A stretch of 64,000 nucleotides of DNA from Streptomyces sp. NBC_00448 (GTDB lineage Bacteria > Actinomycetota > Actinomycetes > Streptomycetales > Streptomycetaceae): contig NZ_CP107913.1 of assembly GCF_036014115.1 (NCBI RefSeq), positions 5,441,001 through 5,505,000 on the forward strand. The letters run 5' to 3'. Below the pieces are notes generated by a model, which saw nothing but the letters and a program-made list of their open reading frames with translations, was not told the origin of the DNA and did no database searches. The translations under genes and the position numbers were made by a program. Positions 1 to 8,824 of the stretch are shown piece by piece (position 1 is the first letter of the stretch; each line of letters opens with the position of its first letter).

Positions 1-36
1 CGACGCCTCACCGCCCGTCGTCGCCGTCGGTCGGGT

Positions 37-482
37 GTGGAAACCGTTTCGTTCACCGACCTGTCCAGAAAACCGAAGGCCGTGGCTGCCAAGGCTGCCG
101 CGTTGGGCCGCCTGCGTGTCACGCATCGTGATGCGCCCGACATGGTGCTGACCACCGCTGCCCACGCAGAGCGCGCCGAAGAGAACCTGACCACAGCCTC
201 ACGGCTGTTCCTTGCGCTGATGAAGCAGGACGAAGGCGCGCGGTCGCTGCTGCTCGCGCTGCCCGAGGTTTTTCCCTGGGTGCGCCACCTGGACGGCGAG
301 GAAGTGCGTGAGTTCACCGTGGAACTCCTGGACGCGCTTTCCGACGCCGCCGAACTGGGCGCCCTGGAGGCGGTTCACCGCGCGGGCGACTGCTCGCATC
401 AATGCCGACCCTGACCAGCTCAGGGAGGCGCAGCGCCCGCTGGGGCGGCATCGATCTCGGCCCGGTCGAGGTGCACGAGTGA
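37..482 (+). pseudogene. Phd/YefM-like antitoxin, frameshifted
   Basis: A GTG at 37 opens a frame beginning METVSFTDLSRKPKAV, typical of Phd-fold antitoxins that bind a partner toxin and repress their own promoter. The frame stops at 412-414 after 125 codons with an uncharacteristic end. Family-like C-terminal sequence continues in two other frames: ATARINADPDQLREAQRPL at about 383-440, then GGIDLGPVEVHE ending at TGA 480-482. That last stop overlaps the next GTG as GTGA, the coupling expected of a toxin-antitoxin pair, so I infer that two small indels broke the gene. The N-terminal DNA-binding half is complete and might still work. The family call is from sequence resemblance only. Confidence 0.6.
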
Positions 483-801
483 GCCCGAAGAAGGGTGATC
501 GGGTGAGCGTCCCGCCCCTGACGGGCTGGAATGTCATCCACGGGACGACGGAGCCGCCACCGGGTGGGAGGAGCTGTGCCGGGTGGCTCTGCCCAACGCT
601 CACCGCTGTCTCGAATCCCTGCGCACCGACCCCCTGTCGCGGGCGAACTGGAACCGGCAGCACCAGCTCCGCGGTCGCCATGCCACCAGGGAATGGAAAG
701 GCTCCGAGCTTGAGCAGTGGGAGTACGAGATCACCAGCGGCGGCCGCGTCCGCTACCTGGTCAGCCCACAGACCTCGACCGTGATCCTGGTCTACGCCTC
801 G
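479..801 (+). pseudogene. toxin partner of the antitoxin, one-base frameshift
   Basis: GTG at 479, overlapping the presumed antitoxin stop, begins MSPKKGDRVSVPPLTGWNVI and reads to about HGTTE near 550. From about 562 the same protein continues in a different frame as GWEELCRVALPNAHRCLESL and later YLVSPQTSTVILVYAS. Adding one base near 553-556 would join the halves. The short basic protein with a C-terminal beta-hairpin-like end resembles RelE/ParE-type mRNA-interferase toxins found beside Phd antitoxins. After position 801 the frame runs on without a stop to 1170 through the antisense of the next gene, so the natural end also appears lost. A sequencing error at one base is the main alternative. 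Confidence 0.5.
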
Positions 802-816
802 CCGCCGTCGAGGCTG

Positions 817-1961
817 TCACTCGGCGAGCGACTGGTGCGCGATGAGTTCGGAACGGGTCAGCTCCAGCAGTCGGCCCACCCAGTTCCGTCCGCGACTGTC
901 CGAGGCGTCTCGCCAGAAGGGGGAGTCGGACAACCCGGTGTAGCGGATGGGATGGTGGCGTCGCCGGTGGAGACGAGGATCTCGGCGAGTTCGATGTGCT
1001 GGGCGAACTTTGCCCGCAGCAGGCCGGCCATCACGGCGAGCCGAACGCTGGGCCAGCCTGCTCGCCGGCTCGCGCGTCCCCCCAGGTCATGCGCCTCCCG
1101 GGCGGTGGGAGCGTCTGCTATCTGCCGACGATCGGTGGCATTGGCTGCGGACAGGGACCAGTATCCGTGAAGTACGGAGGGGTAGGACTCGCCCGCGAAC
1201 CGTACGGACGCTGGAAAGTCGTTGCGCAGAACGAACAGTCCCAGTTCTTCGGGCCAGCCTCGCGGATAGACGGTCTCGTGCAAGGTGACGGCCGGGCCGG
1301 TGCCCTCGTGGGGGTCGTCCGCGTGTTGCACAGCGCGTTGCTCCTGCGCCCGTGCAACTCCCTCGTCTCCGCGGTTGAAATAGTCCAGGGCTGACTGGTG
1401 CATGTCCTCCGTCACCACTGGACCGTCACCGTCGACAGGCTTGCCCAACTCGGTGAGCAGGACCCGCAGGGGACGGTCCTGGCGGTCCATGTCGCCGAGA
1501 ACGTAGATGCGCAGGTGCGGCGGTACGGCCAGATATGCGTCCCGCAACAGGGCGCGACGCTCTTCGGACGGACCCTGCTGGTAGCGCCGGATAGCCTCCC
1601 AGCAGCGTTCGCCTGCGGTTGATCGGCCGCTCAGCTCTTCGATCCGGTCGGCGACCTCCGCGAGGAATCCCTCGGGAGCCAGCGGTTCGCCGTGCCGTGA
1701 AAGCCACTTCGACGGTTCGGCGGCCAGCGGGGTGATGCCAGGCTTGGTCGGGGAGAGCATTTCCGATGCCAGCAACTTCTTCAGGCCGGCCAAGTCGGTC
1801 CGGTCCCCGCACATGATCGCGCCGTCGGCATAGACGATCAGATCGTTCACGAACCACTCTGCCTCTCGGCGATGACGCCGCCATACGTGGCACCAGGCCC
1901 CGTCGATCCGTTCCCCGTCCACCATCCGATACGTCGGTCGCCGCCACGTCATGGGCCGCAC
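817..1961 (-). pseudogene. NADAR-domain protein, frameshifted near the C-terminus
   Basis: The minus frame from ATG 1961 encodes 367 residues. The N-terminus (MVDGERIDGAWCHVWRRHRR) precedes a region of unknown role, and the NADAR-like part follows (SVLHGYWSLSAANATDRRQI, then GLLRAKFAQHIELAEILVST). NADAR enzymes hydrolyse N-glycosidic bonds of ADP-ribose derivatives or riboflavin intermediates. After GDATI the annotated frame becomes proline-rich, but the +1 frame carries the expected ending RYTGLSDSPFWRD, RGRNWVGRLLEL and a TGA at 817-819. The break coincides with a tandem GGATG duplication (945-954 on the plus strand), so deleting five bases restores the protein. Some activity could survive because most of the domain is upstream of the break. 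Confidence 0.65.
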
Positions 1962-2073
1962 GCTACCGTCTGCTCACGGGCTTCTGACGAGCACAAGCGT
2001 CAACCCATTGCGAGGAGGTCGTCCATCTCCGTCTGGCGTGGTCGACCTCAGCTGTGAGAAATCCGGGGGGCGG

Positions 2074-2832
2074 CTACGGACGGGCGGACACGGCCGCGGT
2101 CCACGCCTGTGGATCGCGGTAGTGGTTCGTATGGCCGGCGGAGAGGACGGTGCGCAACTCTTCCAGGTGCTCGGTGTCGGCCGGAAGATCCAGTTGCCCG
2201 AGGAGGGCCAGCGCCGCGGACGGTTCGATCGTGCCGTGGACGTCGTGATAGCAGCCGAGCAGGGCCTTGAGCAGCGCCGGCTGCAGGACGGGGAGACGTG
2301 CCGCCGATACGTATGTCGCTTCCTTCGCCGCCCAGGGCACGGGGCCGGAGCACTCCAGTACGCGGCGAGCCCTGCGGAGCAGGGGCGCGGGCGCACCGCT
2401 CGGGAGCCGCTCGACGTCGCGGCCGAGCACTTCGGCGAAGGCTGTCGCCGAAGTGTGGTGGTCCTCGAACCAGTCGACCCAGAGCGAGTACGTGAGGACG
2501 TCCGCGCTCTGGGACCCTTCGAGCCGCCGCCGGTAGCCGTCCCACAGCGCATCCGCCGGTAGGGGGCCGTCGGCGCCTTGATCGGCGCACCGGATCTCGC
2601 ACGTCACCCAGTACTCGTTCAGAAGGTCGAGCAGGCCGAACGCAAGGTGGAGTTGCCCGTGCACGTCGAGGCGTTCGTCGGTGAACACGGCTCCTGCCCA
2701 GGTGTGCGCGACCTCGTCGGCGCTCAGGAACTGACCGGTGTTCGCCCCATCGGTCCACTCGCCGCCGTGAACCTGCGTGACACCGTCCTCAGCGAGCCAA
2801 CGGCGAGCGGCGTCCATGGCGGGAGTGTCCAT
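2074..2832 (-). CDS. hypothetical protein (252 aa)
   Basis: The frame is open further upstream, but coding character begins at ATG 2832 (MDTPAMDAARRWLAEDGVTQ); the extra upstream residues are Arg/Ser/Pro-rich and look like read-through of non-coding DNA. A second ATG at 2817 is possible. The product is a soluble, acidic, Trp- and Leu-rich protein without signal peptide, membrane segment or a motif I recognise. It lies 82 bases downstream of the next unknown gene on the same strand, so the two may be cotranscribed. It belongs to the accessory patch at the left of the window and I assign no function. Confidence 0.55.
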   Translation of the reverse strand: MDTPAMDAARRWLAEDGVTQVHGGEWTDGANTGQFLSADEVAHTWAGAVFTDERLDVHGQLHLAFGLLDLLNEYWVTCEIRCADQGADGPLPADALWDGYRRRLEGSQSADVLTYSLWVDWFEDHHTSATAFAEVLGRDVERLPSGAPAPLLRRARRVLECSGPVPWAAKEATYVSAARLPVLQPALLKALLGCYHDVHGTIEPSAALALLGQLDLPADTEHLEELRTVLSAGHTNHYRDPQAWTAAVSARP

Positions 2833-2914
2833 GCGGACAGTATGAGGAGTCCGCTCGGACGGATGGGCGCCCGTGCTCGCTGCCTCCGAAGCTCGGGCGC
2901 ACCGGAAGTGCCCG

Positions 2915-3532
2915 TCAGACCGTGGCGTGATCAGCAGGCTCTGCGGCTTCAGGAAACCCCAGCCTGTCCAGGAGCGCCGTGAACGACTCCTCCACGAAGA
3001 CCTCGTGGGAGCGCAGAACGGCCTCGATCGAGGCGGGGTCGGCCTTGCCGGGGAAGCCCGCGTTGGCTGCCCACGCGAGAGCAGCCCGCGCATCGGCCGG
3101 CACCGTCGCTTCCAGTTCCGCCAACTTGCGCCGCGTGGCCGCCGCGTAGGCGGGCGTGGTCACCCAAATGCTCATATCACCCATGCTCTCGGGCTCCTCC
3201 TCCCAGAGGTTTCCCGCCTCGCCGGCCGCCAGCAACTCCAGGTGCAGATAGGCATCCCACTGCCGGCCATCGGTCCCCAGCCCGTTGATCAGCGCAGTGT
3301 CGCTGTCGTAGACGGCGGCGCAACAGGCCGCGGCTCCGGTCCACTCGACCAGCGCGGCAAGGTCCGCTGCTTTCCACAGCCCGTAGTCGAGTTGCAGCGT
3401 CTGCCAGCCTCCCGGCCGAGGCCACCATGCGTCGATGCCGTCCCGAACCTCCTCGTGGAGAGCGCGGAAAACCGGCGCCTCCACCAGCGGACGCTCACTG
3501 CGACCAAAGACCAGATACCCGGAGAATCCCAC
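2915..3532 (-). CDS. hypothetical protein (205 aa)
   Basis: Starts MGFSGYLVFGRSERPLVEAP. The central region (WWPRPGGWQTLQLDYGLWKA) contains repeated Trp/Gly residues, followed by an Ala-rich helical second half. There is no signal peptide or membrane segment. Proteins with this N-terminal pattern occur widely in streptomycetes as uncharacterised genes, as far as I recall, and I know no function for them. It sits upstream of another unknown gene on the same strand (82-base gap) and downstream of the VapBC remnant. The reading frame looks intact, unlike several neighbours. Confidence 0.6.
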   Translation of the reverse strand: MGFSGYLVFGRSERPLVEAPVFRALHEEVRDGIDAWWPRPGGWQTLQLDYGLWKAADLAALVEWTGAAACCAAVYDSDTALINGLGTDGRQWDAYLHLELLAAGEAGNLWEEEPESMGDMSIWVTTPAYAAATRRKLAELEATVPADARAALAWAANAGFPGKADPASIEAVLRSHEVFVEESFTALLDRLGFPEAAEPADHATV

Positions 3533-3545
3533 CCCTGCTCCCTCC

Positions 3546-3727
3546 TCAGCGCGTTGCCCGCACGATAGGGCAGGCCACCGACAACAGGTCGCGTCCGAGA
3601 ACGCAACGGCGGATCATCCGACGCGAGAGGCCGGCGGCCATGAGCGCCTCATTGCAGCCGTGGTGTTCCGGATGTGCCGAGTCGAGGGCGGCCAGGAGTC
3701 CGAAAGTGTCGCGAAGACGATGATCAC
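3546..3727 (-). pseudogene. VapC-type PIN toxin remnant
   Basis: GTG at 3727 overlaps the antitoxin stop as GTGA and begins VIIVFA. A one-base deletion then shifts the frame, because the following frame reads DTFGLLAALDSAHPEHHG, the classic first strand of a PIN domain with its metal-binding Asp. Rejoined, the protein would read VIIVFADTFGLLAALDS. Similarity is lost after about 35 residues (MAAGL) and the frame ends at 3546, so the other acidic metal ligands of the PIN nuclease are missing. The toxin must be inactive. The truncation suggests that a deletion removed the rest of the gene. Confidence 0.6.
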
Positions 3728-3978
3728 GTGTTGTCCTTCTCCCCCGACCCACGGCCGGCGGTGTCGGCAACCGTGCTGCGCACGTCCGCCTTGGTCGGCG
3801 TGCGGCCGGAGCCTTCGAAGGTGCGCGAGAACAGGGGCTCGTCCCACACGCGGTTCGCCATGGCTGCGAGGTGAATGCCCTGGCGGATGATCTCGGCTTC
3901 GCTGATCCCACGCCGTTCGGCGGCGCCCTTGATGATGGCGAGGTCTTCCGGGTCGGCATAGACGTTCGTGCGTTTCAT
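3724..3978 (-). CDS. VapB-like ribbon-helix-helix antitoxin
   Basis: Starting at ATG 3978 the 84-residue product reads MKRTNVYADPEDLAIIKGAA, a ribbon-helix-helix beta strand followed by the helix ERRGISEAEIIRQGI. The acidic and basic C-terminus would wrap a toxin. An in-frame ATG six bases upstream (3984) is an alternative start; neither has a clear Shine-Dalgarno. The stop overlaps the start of the broken VapC gene. The antitoxin frame itself is intact, so this is an orphan antitoxin that may still bind its own promoter or neutralise related toxins encoded elsewhere. Confidence 0.7.
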   Translation of the reverse strand: MKRTNVYADPEDLAIIKGAAERRGISEAEIIRQGIHLAAMANRVWDEPLFSRTFEGSGRTPTKADVRSTVADTAGRGSGEKDNT

Positions 3979-4112
3979 GGACATGTACCGAAGCTGATGC
4001 ATGTCCCATGGGCGGTACACGTCTGATCGAGGTCCGAGCAACGGCGTCTCATAGGGCTGCCGGTGAGCGGCCTGCCACGACGTTGGACAGGAACGCGCGA
4101 CTGGCGGTGGCC

Positions 4113-5390
4113 TCAGCCGTGGAACGCCCCGCGAAGGCGTTCGGCCGCCTCGGTCAGGACCTTCTCCTTCTTGCAGAAGGTGAAGCGGACCTGGGTGCGG
4201 CCGGCGTCGGGGTGGTCGTAGAAGACCGAGTTGGGCACGGCGACGACCCCGCAGCGCTCGGGGAGGGAACGGCAGAAGGCGAGGGCGTCCTTCTCTCCGA
4301 GCCCCGCGACGTCCGTGGTGATGAAGTACGTGCCCTGGGGCTGGAAGACCTCGAAGCCGGCGTCTCGGAGGCCCGCGGCCAGCAGGTCGCGCTTGGCCTG
4401 GAGGGTGTCGCGGAAGGCGGTGAAGTAGTCGTCCGGGAGGCGGAGGGCTTCGGCGATGGCGTACTGGAACGGGCCCGAGGCGACGTAGGTGAGGAACTGC
4501 TTAGCGGTGCGGACCGCCGCGATCAGGGGAGCGGAGGCGGTAACCCAGCCGACCTTCCACCCTGTGAAGGAGAAGGTCTTGCCGGCTGAGGAGATGGAGA
4601 CGGTGCGGTCGCGCATGCCGGGCAGGGAGATCAGCGGGATGTGCTCGCCGTCGAAGACCAGGTGCTCGTAGACCTCGTCGGTGACCACGACGAGGTCGCG
4701 CTCGACGGCCAACTCGGCGATGGCGGTCAGCTCGTCGCGGGTGAGCACCATGCCCGTGGGGTTGTGCGGGCTGTTCAGGAGCAGCAGGCGGGTGCGCGGG
4801 GTGACGGCGTCGCGTAGAGCGTCCAGGTCGGGGCGGAAGTCGGGGGCGCGCAAGGTCAGCGGGACGCGGGTCGCGCCGGCCATCGCGATGCAGGCCGCGT
4901 AGGAGTCGTAGAACGGTTCGAACGCGATCACCTCGTCGCCCGGTTCGAGCAGCGCGAGCATCGCCGCCGCGATGGCCTCGGTCGCCCCGGCGGTGACGAG
5001 GACCTCGCTGTCCGGGTCGAAGTCCAGTCCGTAGAAGCGCCGTTGGTGGTCGCTGATGGCGGCGCGCAGCGGGGGCACCCCCATGCCCGGCGGGTACTGG
5101 TTGCCGTGGCCGTCCCGCAGCGCCTGAACGGCCGCTTCCCGGATCGCTTCCGGCCCGTCGGTGTCGGGGAAGCCCTGCCCGAGGTTGATCGCGCCGGTGG
5201 CCACGGCCAGGGCGGACATCTCCGCGAAGATCGTCGTCCCGAGGCCGTCCAGCCTGCGGTTCAGCAGAGGGCGGCCGGGGCGGTGGATGCCGTGGCGGCG
5301 GTCAGTGCCGCCCGCGGTACCGGCATCGCCCGCGGCGCCGGCGTCGTCCGGGGTGCCCGCCCTGCCCGTCGCATCGGCCGTGCCCGCCAT
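4113..5390 (-). CDS. PLP-dependent class I/II aminotransferase
   Basis: The fold-type I domain is complete: INLGQGFPDTDGPEAIREAA near the N-terminus, the LNSPHNPTGMVL loop, the VVVTDEVYEHLVFD strand, and the Schiff-base lysine in SISSAGKTFSFTGWKVGW. A C-terminal Arg in QVRFTFCKKEK binds the substrate carboxylate. The sequence closely resembles the Mycobacterium DapC group (N-succinyldiaminopimelate aminotransferase, lysine pathway) and also kynurenine or methionine transaminases of the same subfamily, so the substrate is uncertain. From ATG 5390 there is an extra Ala/Gly/Asp-rich N-terminus of about 40 residues before PLLNRRLDGLGTTIF; no better internal start is evident. It is transcribed alone, divergently from the DUF2617 gene. 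Confidence 0.9.
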   Translation of the reverse strand: MAGTADATGRAGTPDDAGAAGDAGTAGGTDRRHGIHRPGRPLLNRRLDGLGTTIFAEMSALAVATGAINLGQGFPDTDGPEAIREAAVQALRDGHGNQYPPGMGVPPLRAAISDHQRRFYGLDFDPDSEVLVTAGATEAIAAAMLALLEPGDEVIAFEPFYDSYAACIAMAGATRVPLTLRAPDFRPDLDALRDAVTPRTRLLLLNSPHNPTGMVLTRDELTAIAELAVERDLVVVTDEVYEHLVFDGEHIPLISLPGMRDRTVSISSAGKTFSFTGWKVGWVTASAPLIAAVRTAKQFLTYVASGPFQYAIAEALRLPDDYFTAFRDTLQAKRDLLAAGLRDAGFEVFQPQGTYFITTDVAGLGEKDALAFCRSLPERCGVVAVPNSVFYDHPDAGRTQVRFTFCKKEKVLTEAAERLRGAFHG

Positions 5391-5759
5391 TGCGTTCCAC
5401 CCGCTCTCCGCCGCGTGCCCGCCATTCGATCAGCCGATGGTACCGGGTTGTCATATCGGAACACCTGAACTCGTAAGCGCTCCAAGGGATGGAAAGTACG
5501 CACAGATGGGTAAAAACGCTGAGAAGGGGATGCGATCCGTGATTCCGTTGGTTCCGGATCTCTTCGGGGCCTCCCGATCATCCAGATCACCCCGAGCCCG
5601 CTGGACCAAGCCTGGTCCACCGCGATCCGTATCCGTATCACCCCTGATCCACCCGGCCCACGCCGGCGCAAGCCACCGCACCTTCGCCTCGCGGCGGGGG
5701 CGGGACGGCCCGATTCGCGCCGCGTGTGCGATCCCCAGCGTGACCCGCGGAGCCTTCCC
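5391..5759. other. divergent intergenic region, 369 bases
   Basis: This is the shared upstream region of the leftward aminotransferase and the rightward DUF2617 gene. I see no conserved ORF. It is less GC-rich than its surroundings near 5450-5560, which is consistent with promoter DNA, and it contains the inverted repeat listed at 5602-5619. Confidence 0.6.
5602..5619. promoter_or_regulatory. inverted repeat, possible operator
   Basis: TGGACCA and TGGTCCA form perfect 7-bp inverted arms separated by four bases, in the divergent promoter region. This is the size and spacing of a dimeric GntR- or TetR-type operator. The half-site is not the DasR consensus in the right order, so I do not name a regulator. 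Confidence 0.3.
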
Positions 5760-6281
5760 ATGCTCACCACCCTTGATACCGCATACACGGACACCCGGGC
5801 CGGCGACCTCGCCTGGTGCCTGGACAAGGATGCGCTGCCCGCGCTCGCCACCCTCGGCGTGCGGATCGGCGACGCCGCCCGGCTCCACGCCGACGTCGAG
5901 TTACGCCTGCTCGGTGCCTCCCACCAGGTGCTCGTCGACGCCGGCCGGGGCAGCTGCTCCGAGACGGTCGCCTGCCTGCCCGGCAGCCAGGCGCCACTGC
6001 CCTTCGGCGTCTCCCGCCGCGTCGGCCCGTGGGACTACGAGTTCGCCGCCCGCATCGAGCACCTCTCGCTGGGCTCCTTCACCGCCCGGGCCCAGGAGTT
6101 GCTCGCCCTGGTCGCGGACCACCCGCACGGCCTCGCCGGCACCTTCCCGGGCGACCCGAACGCGTTCACCGCGATGCTGGTGCAGTGCGGGGAGGGGAAC
6201 GTGCGGTGGCGGACATGGCACGCGTACCCGCAGGAGGGGCGGTTGGTGGCGACGCGGACGAAGGTGCGGGTGGCGGGGTGA
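5760..6281 (+). CDS. DUF2617 family protein (173 aa)
   Basis: ATG at 5760 gives MLTTLDTAYTDTRAGDLAWC. The product matches the small actinobacterial DUF2617 family: ALATLGVRIGDAARLHADVE, CSETVACLPGS and a Trp-rich C-terminus (VRWRTWHAYPQEGRLV). It is soluble, without signal peptide or membrane segment, and its role is unknown. An upstream frame extension to 5724 exists but lacks family-like sequence. It precedes the spermidine-synthase-like gene, and I recall the two being neighbours in other streptomycetes, which hints at a linked but undefined job. Confidence 0.8.
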   Translation: MLTTLDTAYTDTRAGDLAWCLDKDALPALATLGVRIGDAARLHADVELRLLGASHQVLVDAGRGSCSETVACLPGSQAPLPFGVSRRVGPWDYEFAARIEHLSLGSFTARAQELLALVADHPHGLAGTFPGDPNAFTAMLVQCGEGNVRWRTWHAYPQEGRLVATRTKVRVAG

Positions 6282-6353
6282 GCAAAGTCCTCACGAGGAA
6301 CGCTGTTTGTACGGTGCGCCGCCAACCGGCCTTGCCGGGCGGGCTCGTGGCGC

Positions 6354-6414
6354 CGGACGGCCTCGCGGTGCCGTGCCGTCCCGCGTTGTCGGACGGCCTC
6401 GCGGTGCCGTGCCG
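6354..6414 (+). repeat. two 25-bp direct repeats, period 36
   Basis: A 25-base GC-rich sequence beginning CGGACGGCCTCGCGGTG occurs at 6354-6378 and again, identically, at 6390-6414. Related fragments (CCCCGTACG) recur at 6450-6480. It lies in the 353-base gap between the DUF2617 gene and the spermidine-synthase-like gene, which otherwise holds no gene that I can support. A local slippage duplication is the simplest explanation. Confidence 0.6.
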
Positions 6415-6634
6415 CCTTGCGCCACTCCGTTCCCGTAGCAGGCTGTGTCCCCGTACGAAGCCGCATCCCCGTACGGCGAATGCCCGCGGGGCGCATACCG
6501 TCCGATGCCGGCGGCCCGTCGTACCCCTGCGTGCTTCCGGGCGCCGTCGCCCGCCGCCACCCGCCTGCCTGGCCGCGCCGATTGAACCCTTGTGGGTGAC
6601 CGGCGGCGGAGCAAGCCTGACATAACGTGCACTC

Positions 6635-8350
6635 ATGCTTGACCAGCGCGGCCGTCCGCAAGCCCCCCACCAGCTCTCCTTAGCGCTGCCCGTCCCCGCG
6701 CGGGCGGCCCGCGCGCTGGTGCTCACCGCCGTCTTCGTCTGCGCCGCCTGCGGCCTGGTCTACGAACTCGAACTCGTCGCCCTCGCCTCGTACTTGGTCG
6801 GCGACTCGGTCACCCAGGCGTCGCTCGTACTGTCGGTGATGGTCTTCGCGATGGGCTGCGGCTCGCTGCTGGCAAAACGGTTACGCAACCGTCCCGCCGC
6901 CGCGTTCGTCGCCGTCGAGTCCGCCCTCGCACTCGTCGGCGGGCTGTCGGTGATGACGCTGTACGCCGTCTTCGCCTGGTACGGGCAGGCCCGCTTCGCC
7001 ATGATCGGCTGCGCCTTCGCGATCGGCGTGCTGATCGGCGCGGAGGTGCCGCTGCTGATGACGCTCGTGCAGCGCATCCGCCGCCAGGACGCGGGCGGAG
7101 CCGTCGCCGACCTGTTCGCCGCGGACTACGTGGGCGCGCTCGTCGGCGGCCTCGCCTTCTCCTTCCTTCTGCTGCCGTATCTGGGGCAGTTGACCGGCGC
7201 GCTCGCCACTGGCGCGGTCAACGCGGTCGCGGGCGGCGCCACCGTGCTGTGGCTCTTCCGCGGCGACCTGTCCGGCCGCGCCCGCGGCTGGCTGCTCACC
7301 GCGAACGTCGGCGTGCTCGCCCTGCTGGCCTGTGCCGCCGTCGGCGCCGGGCCGTTCGAACGCGCCGCCCGCCACGCGGTCTACGGCAGCCGGGTGCGGG
7401 TCGCCGAGCAGACCGGCGCGGAGGAGATCGTGCTGACCGGGGGGACCGGCGCGAGCGGCGTCTCCTCGCTGCGTCTCTACGTCGACGGCGACCTCGCGGT
7501 GTGCGGCGCCGACGAGGCGGTCTACCACCAGGCGCTGGTGGAGCCGGCGATGACCGGACCGCACGCCCGGGTGCTGATCCTCGGCGGCGGCGACGGGCTC
7601 GCGCTGCGGGAAGTGCTGCGCCACCAGGGCGTCGAGGCGGTGACGGTGGTCCCGGACGACGACGAACTCGCCCGGCTTGGCCGCACCGATCCGGGGCTCA
7701 CCGCGCTCAACGGGCACGCGTTCGACGACCCGCGCGTGCGGGAGGTGGGGGGCGACGCGTTCGACTGGCTGCGGAGGGCGACGAGGCAGAGCGCCGAACG
7801 GGCAAGCGGGGCATGGGCGTTCGGGAGTGCGGGTGCCGATACGGGCGGGGGTCGTGTGGCCGGGGGAGTCGGTGCCGATACGAGCGGGGGCGGCGGGGCG
7901 CCCGACGCAGGAAGCCCCGGCCGGCAGCGGTACGACGTGATCATCGCGGACCTGCCCGCACCCGGCGCCTCCGACAGCGCCAAGCTCTACTCGCAGGAGT
8001 TCTACGGACTCACCGCGCACGCGCTCGCCGGCGGAGGGCGGCTCGCCGTCCATGCCGGTTCCTCTGCCCACACCCTGTGGACAACCGATGCCACGCTCCA
8101 CACCGTCTCCCTGCGCACCACTCCGTACGCGATGACCGGCACCCGTGCCTGCGGCTCCTCCGCCGGCTGGAACTTCCTGCTGGCCGCGCCCACTTCGGCC
8201 CCGCCCCACCTCGCGCTCCCCAACCGTCCGCCGCCCGGCCAATCCCTCACCGCCGCCGGCCTCCGCGCCGCCGCCCGCCAGGCCCGCCGCACCCGCCCGT
8301 CCCGCCCCATGCCCCCCTCCACCCTCCTGCGCCCGCGCATCACCGAGTAG
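6635..8350 (+). CDS. membrane-anchored spermidine synthase-like protein
   Basis: The 571-residue protein has an N-terminal block of about seven hydrophobic segments (residues 25-240; for example [20 protein letters not shown]) followed by a polyamine aminopropyltransferase fold. The latter shows [20 protein letters not shown], the S-adenosyl-binding loop [15 protein letters not shown] and the strand [10 protein letters not shown]. In soluble SpeE the equivalent of [10 protein letters not shown] binds decarboxylated AdoMet. Between residues 380 and 430 sits a Gly/Ala-rich insertion with two near-copies of GADTGGG. Such membrane versions are common in actinobacteria, and whether they make polyamines is not established. 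A Pro/Arg-rich tail follows the domain. Confidence 0.8.
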   Translation: MLDQRGRPQAPHQLSLALPVPARAARALVLTAVFVCAACGLVYELELVALASYLVGDSVTQASLVLSVMVFAMGCGSLLAKRLRNRPAAAFVAVESALALVGGLSVMTLYAVFAWYGQARFAMIGCAFAIGVLIGAEVPLLMTLVQRIRRQDAGGAVADLFAADYVGALVGGLAFSFLLLPYLGQLTGALATGAVNAVAGGATVLWLFRGDLSGRARGWLLTANVGVLALLACAAVGAGPFERAARHAVYGSRVRVAEQTGAEEIVLTGGTGASGVSSLRLYVDGDLAVCGADEAVYHQALVEPAMTGPHARVLILGGGDGLALREVLRHQGVEAVTVVPDDDELARLGRTDPGLTALNGHAFDDPRVREVGGDAFDWLRRATRQSAERASGAWAFGSAGADTGGGRVAGGVGADTSGGGGAPDAGSPGRQRYDVIIADLPAPGASDSAKLYSQEFYGLTAHALAGGGRLAVHAGSSAHTLWTTDATLHTVSLRTTPYAMTGTRACGSSAGWNFLLAAPTSAPPHLALPNRPPPGQSLTAAGLRAAARQARRTRPSRPMPPSTLLRPRITE

Positions 8351-8434
8351 CGAGCGCGCGCGAGCATGCGCGCACAGGGAGTGACACGCGGTGTCCGAGT
8401 TGTGCCAGAATTCCTATGTGTCGTGGGGGAGTTG

Positions 8435-8824
8435 ATGACCCCACGCGACGAGCGCACCATCGCGCGGACCAGCGCGGTGCGAGCACCGGACGAGTACGGG
8501 AGACGGCGAGTGGCGGCGTACGACGACCACGGGCCCATGGTCGACAATCCGTGGCGGCAGCACCTGGTGACGTTGAGGAGCGACCTCCTCAAGGAGATGC
8601 ACGAACTCCGGTCCCTGTTCCAGGGCCCCTGCGCCGACATCGGCCTGGGGGAGACCTGGGTCGGCCCGGCCGCCGACACCTGGCACACCGAGGCCCAGGG
8701 CCGCCGGACCGACATACTCGCGCAACTCGGCCGGCTGGTCCCGCTGGTGGAGGCGGCGATCGGCACGTGCGCGGAGAAGGTCACGGTGGGCGAGGCGAAG
8801 AGCCTCCAGGTGGACCTGTTGTAG
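8435..8824 (+). CDS. WXG-like small helical protein
   Basis: ATG 8435 is preceded by GGGGGAG at a good distance, so the 129-residue form is preferred over the open frame starting at 8366. The core is two helices around a Trp-x-Gly turn (GLGETWVGPAADTWHTEA), preceded by LVTLRSDLLKEMHELRSL. This geometry is that of WXG100/ESX-type proteins, which are exported by type VII secretion or serve as chaperoning partners of larger substrates. There is no signal peptide. It lies 190 bases upstream of the large DUF6571-like gene on the same strand, which supports a joint role. The family assignment is inferred from shape rather than from a close match. Confidence 0.5.
   Translation: MTPRDERTIARTSAVRAPDEYGRRRVAAYDDHGPMVDNPWRQHLVTLRSDLLKEMHELRSLFQGPCADIGLGETWVGPAADTWHTEAQGRRTDILAQLGRLVPLVEAAIGTCAEKVTVGEAKSLQVDLL

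Noticed and set aside
5602-5619. DasR-type operator
   Set aside because: The half-sites are the reverse arrangement of the consensus that I know; kept only as an unnamed inverted repeat.
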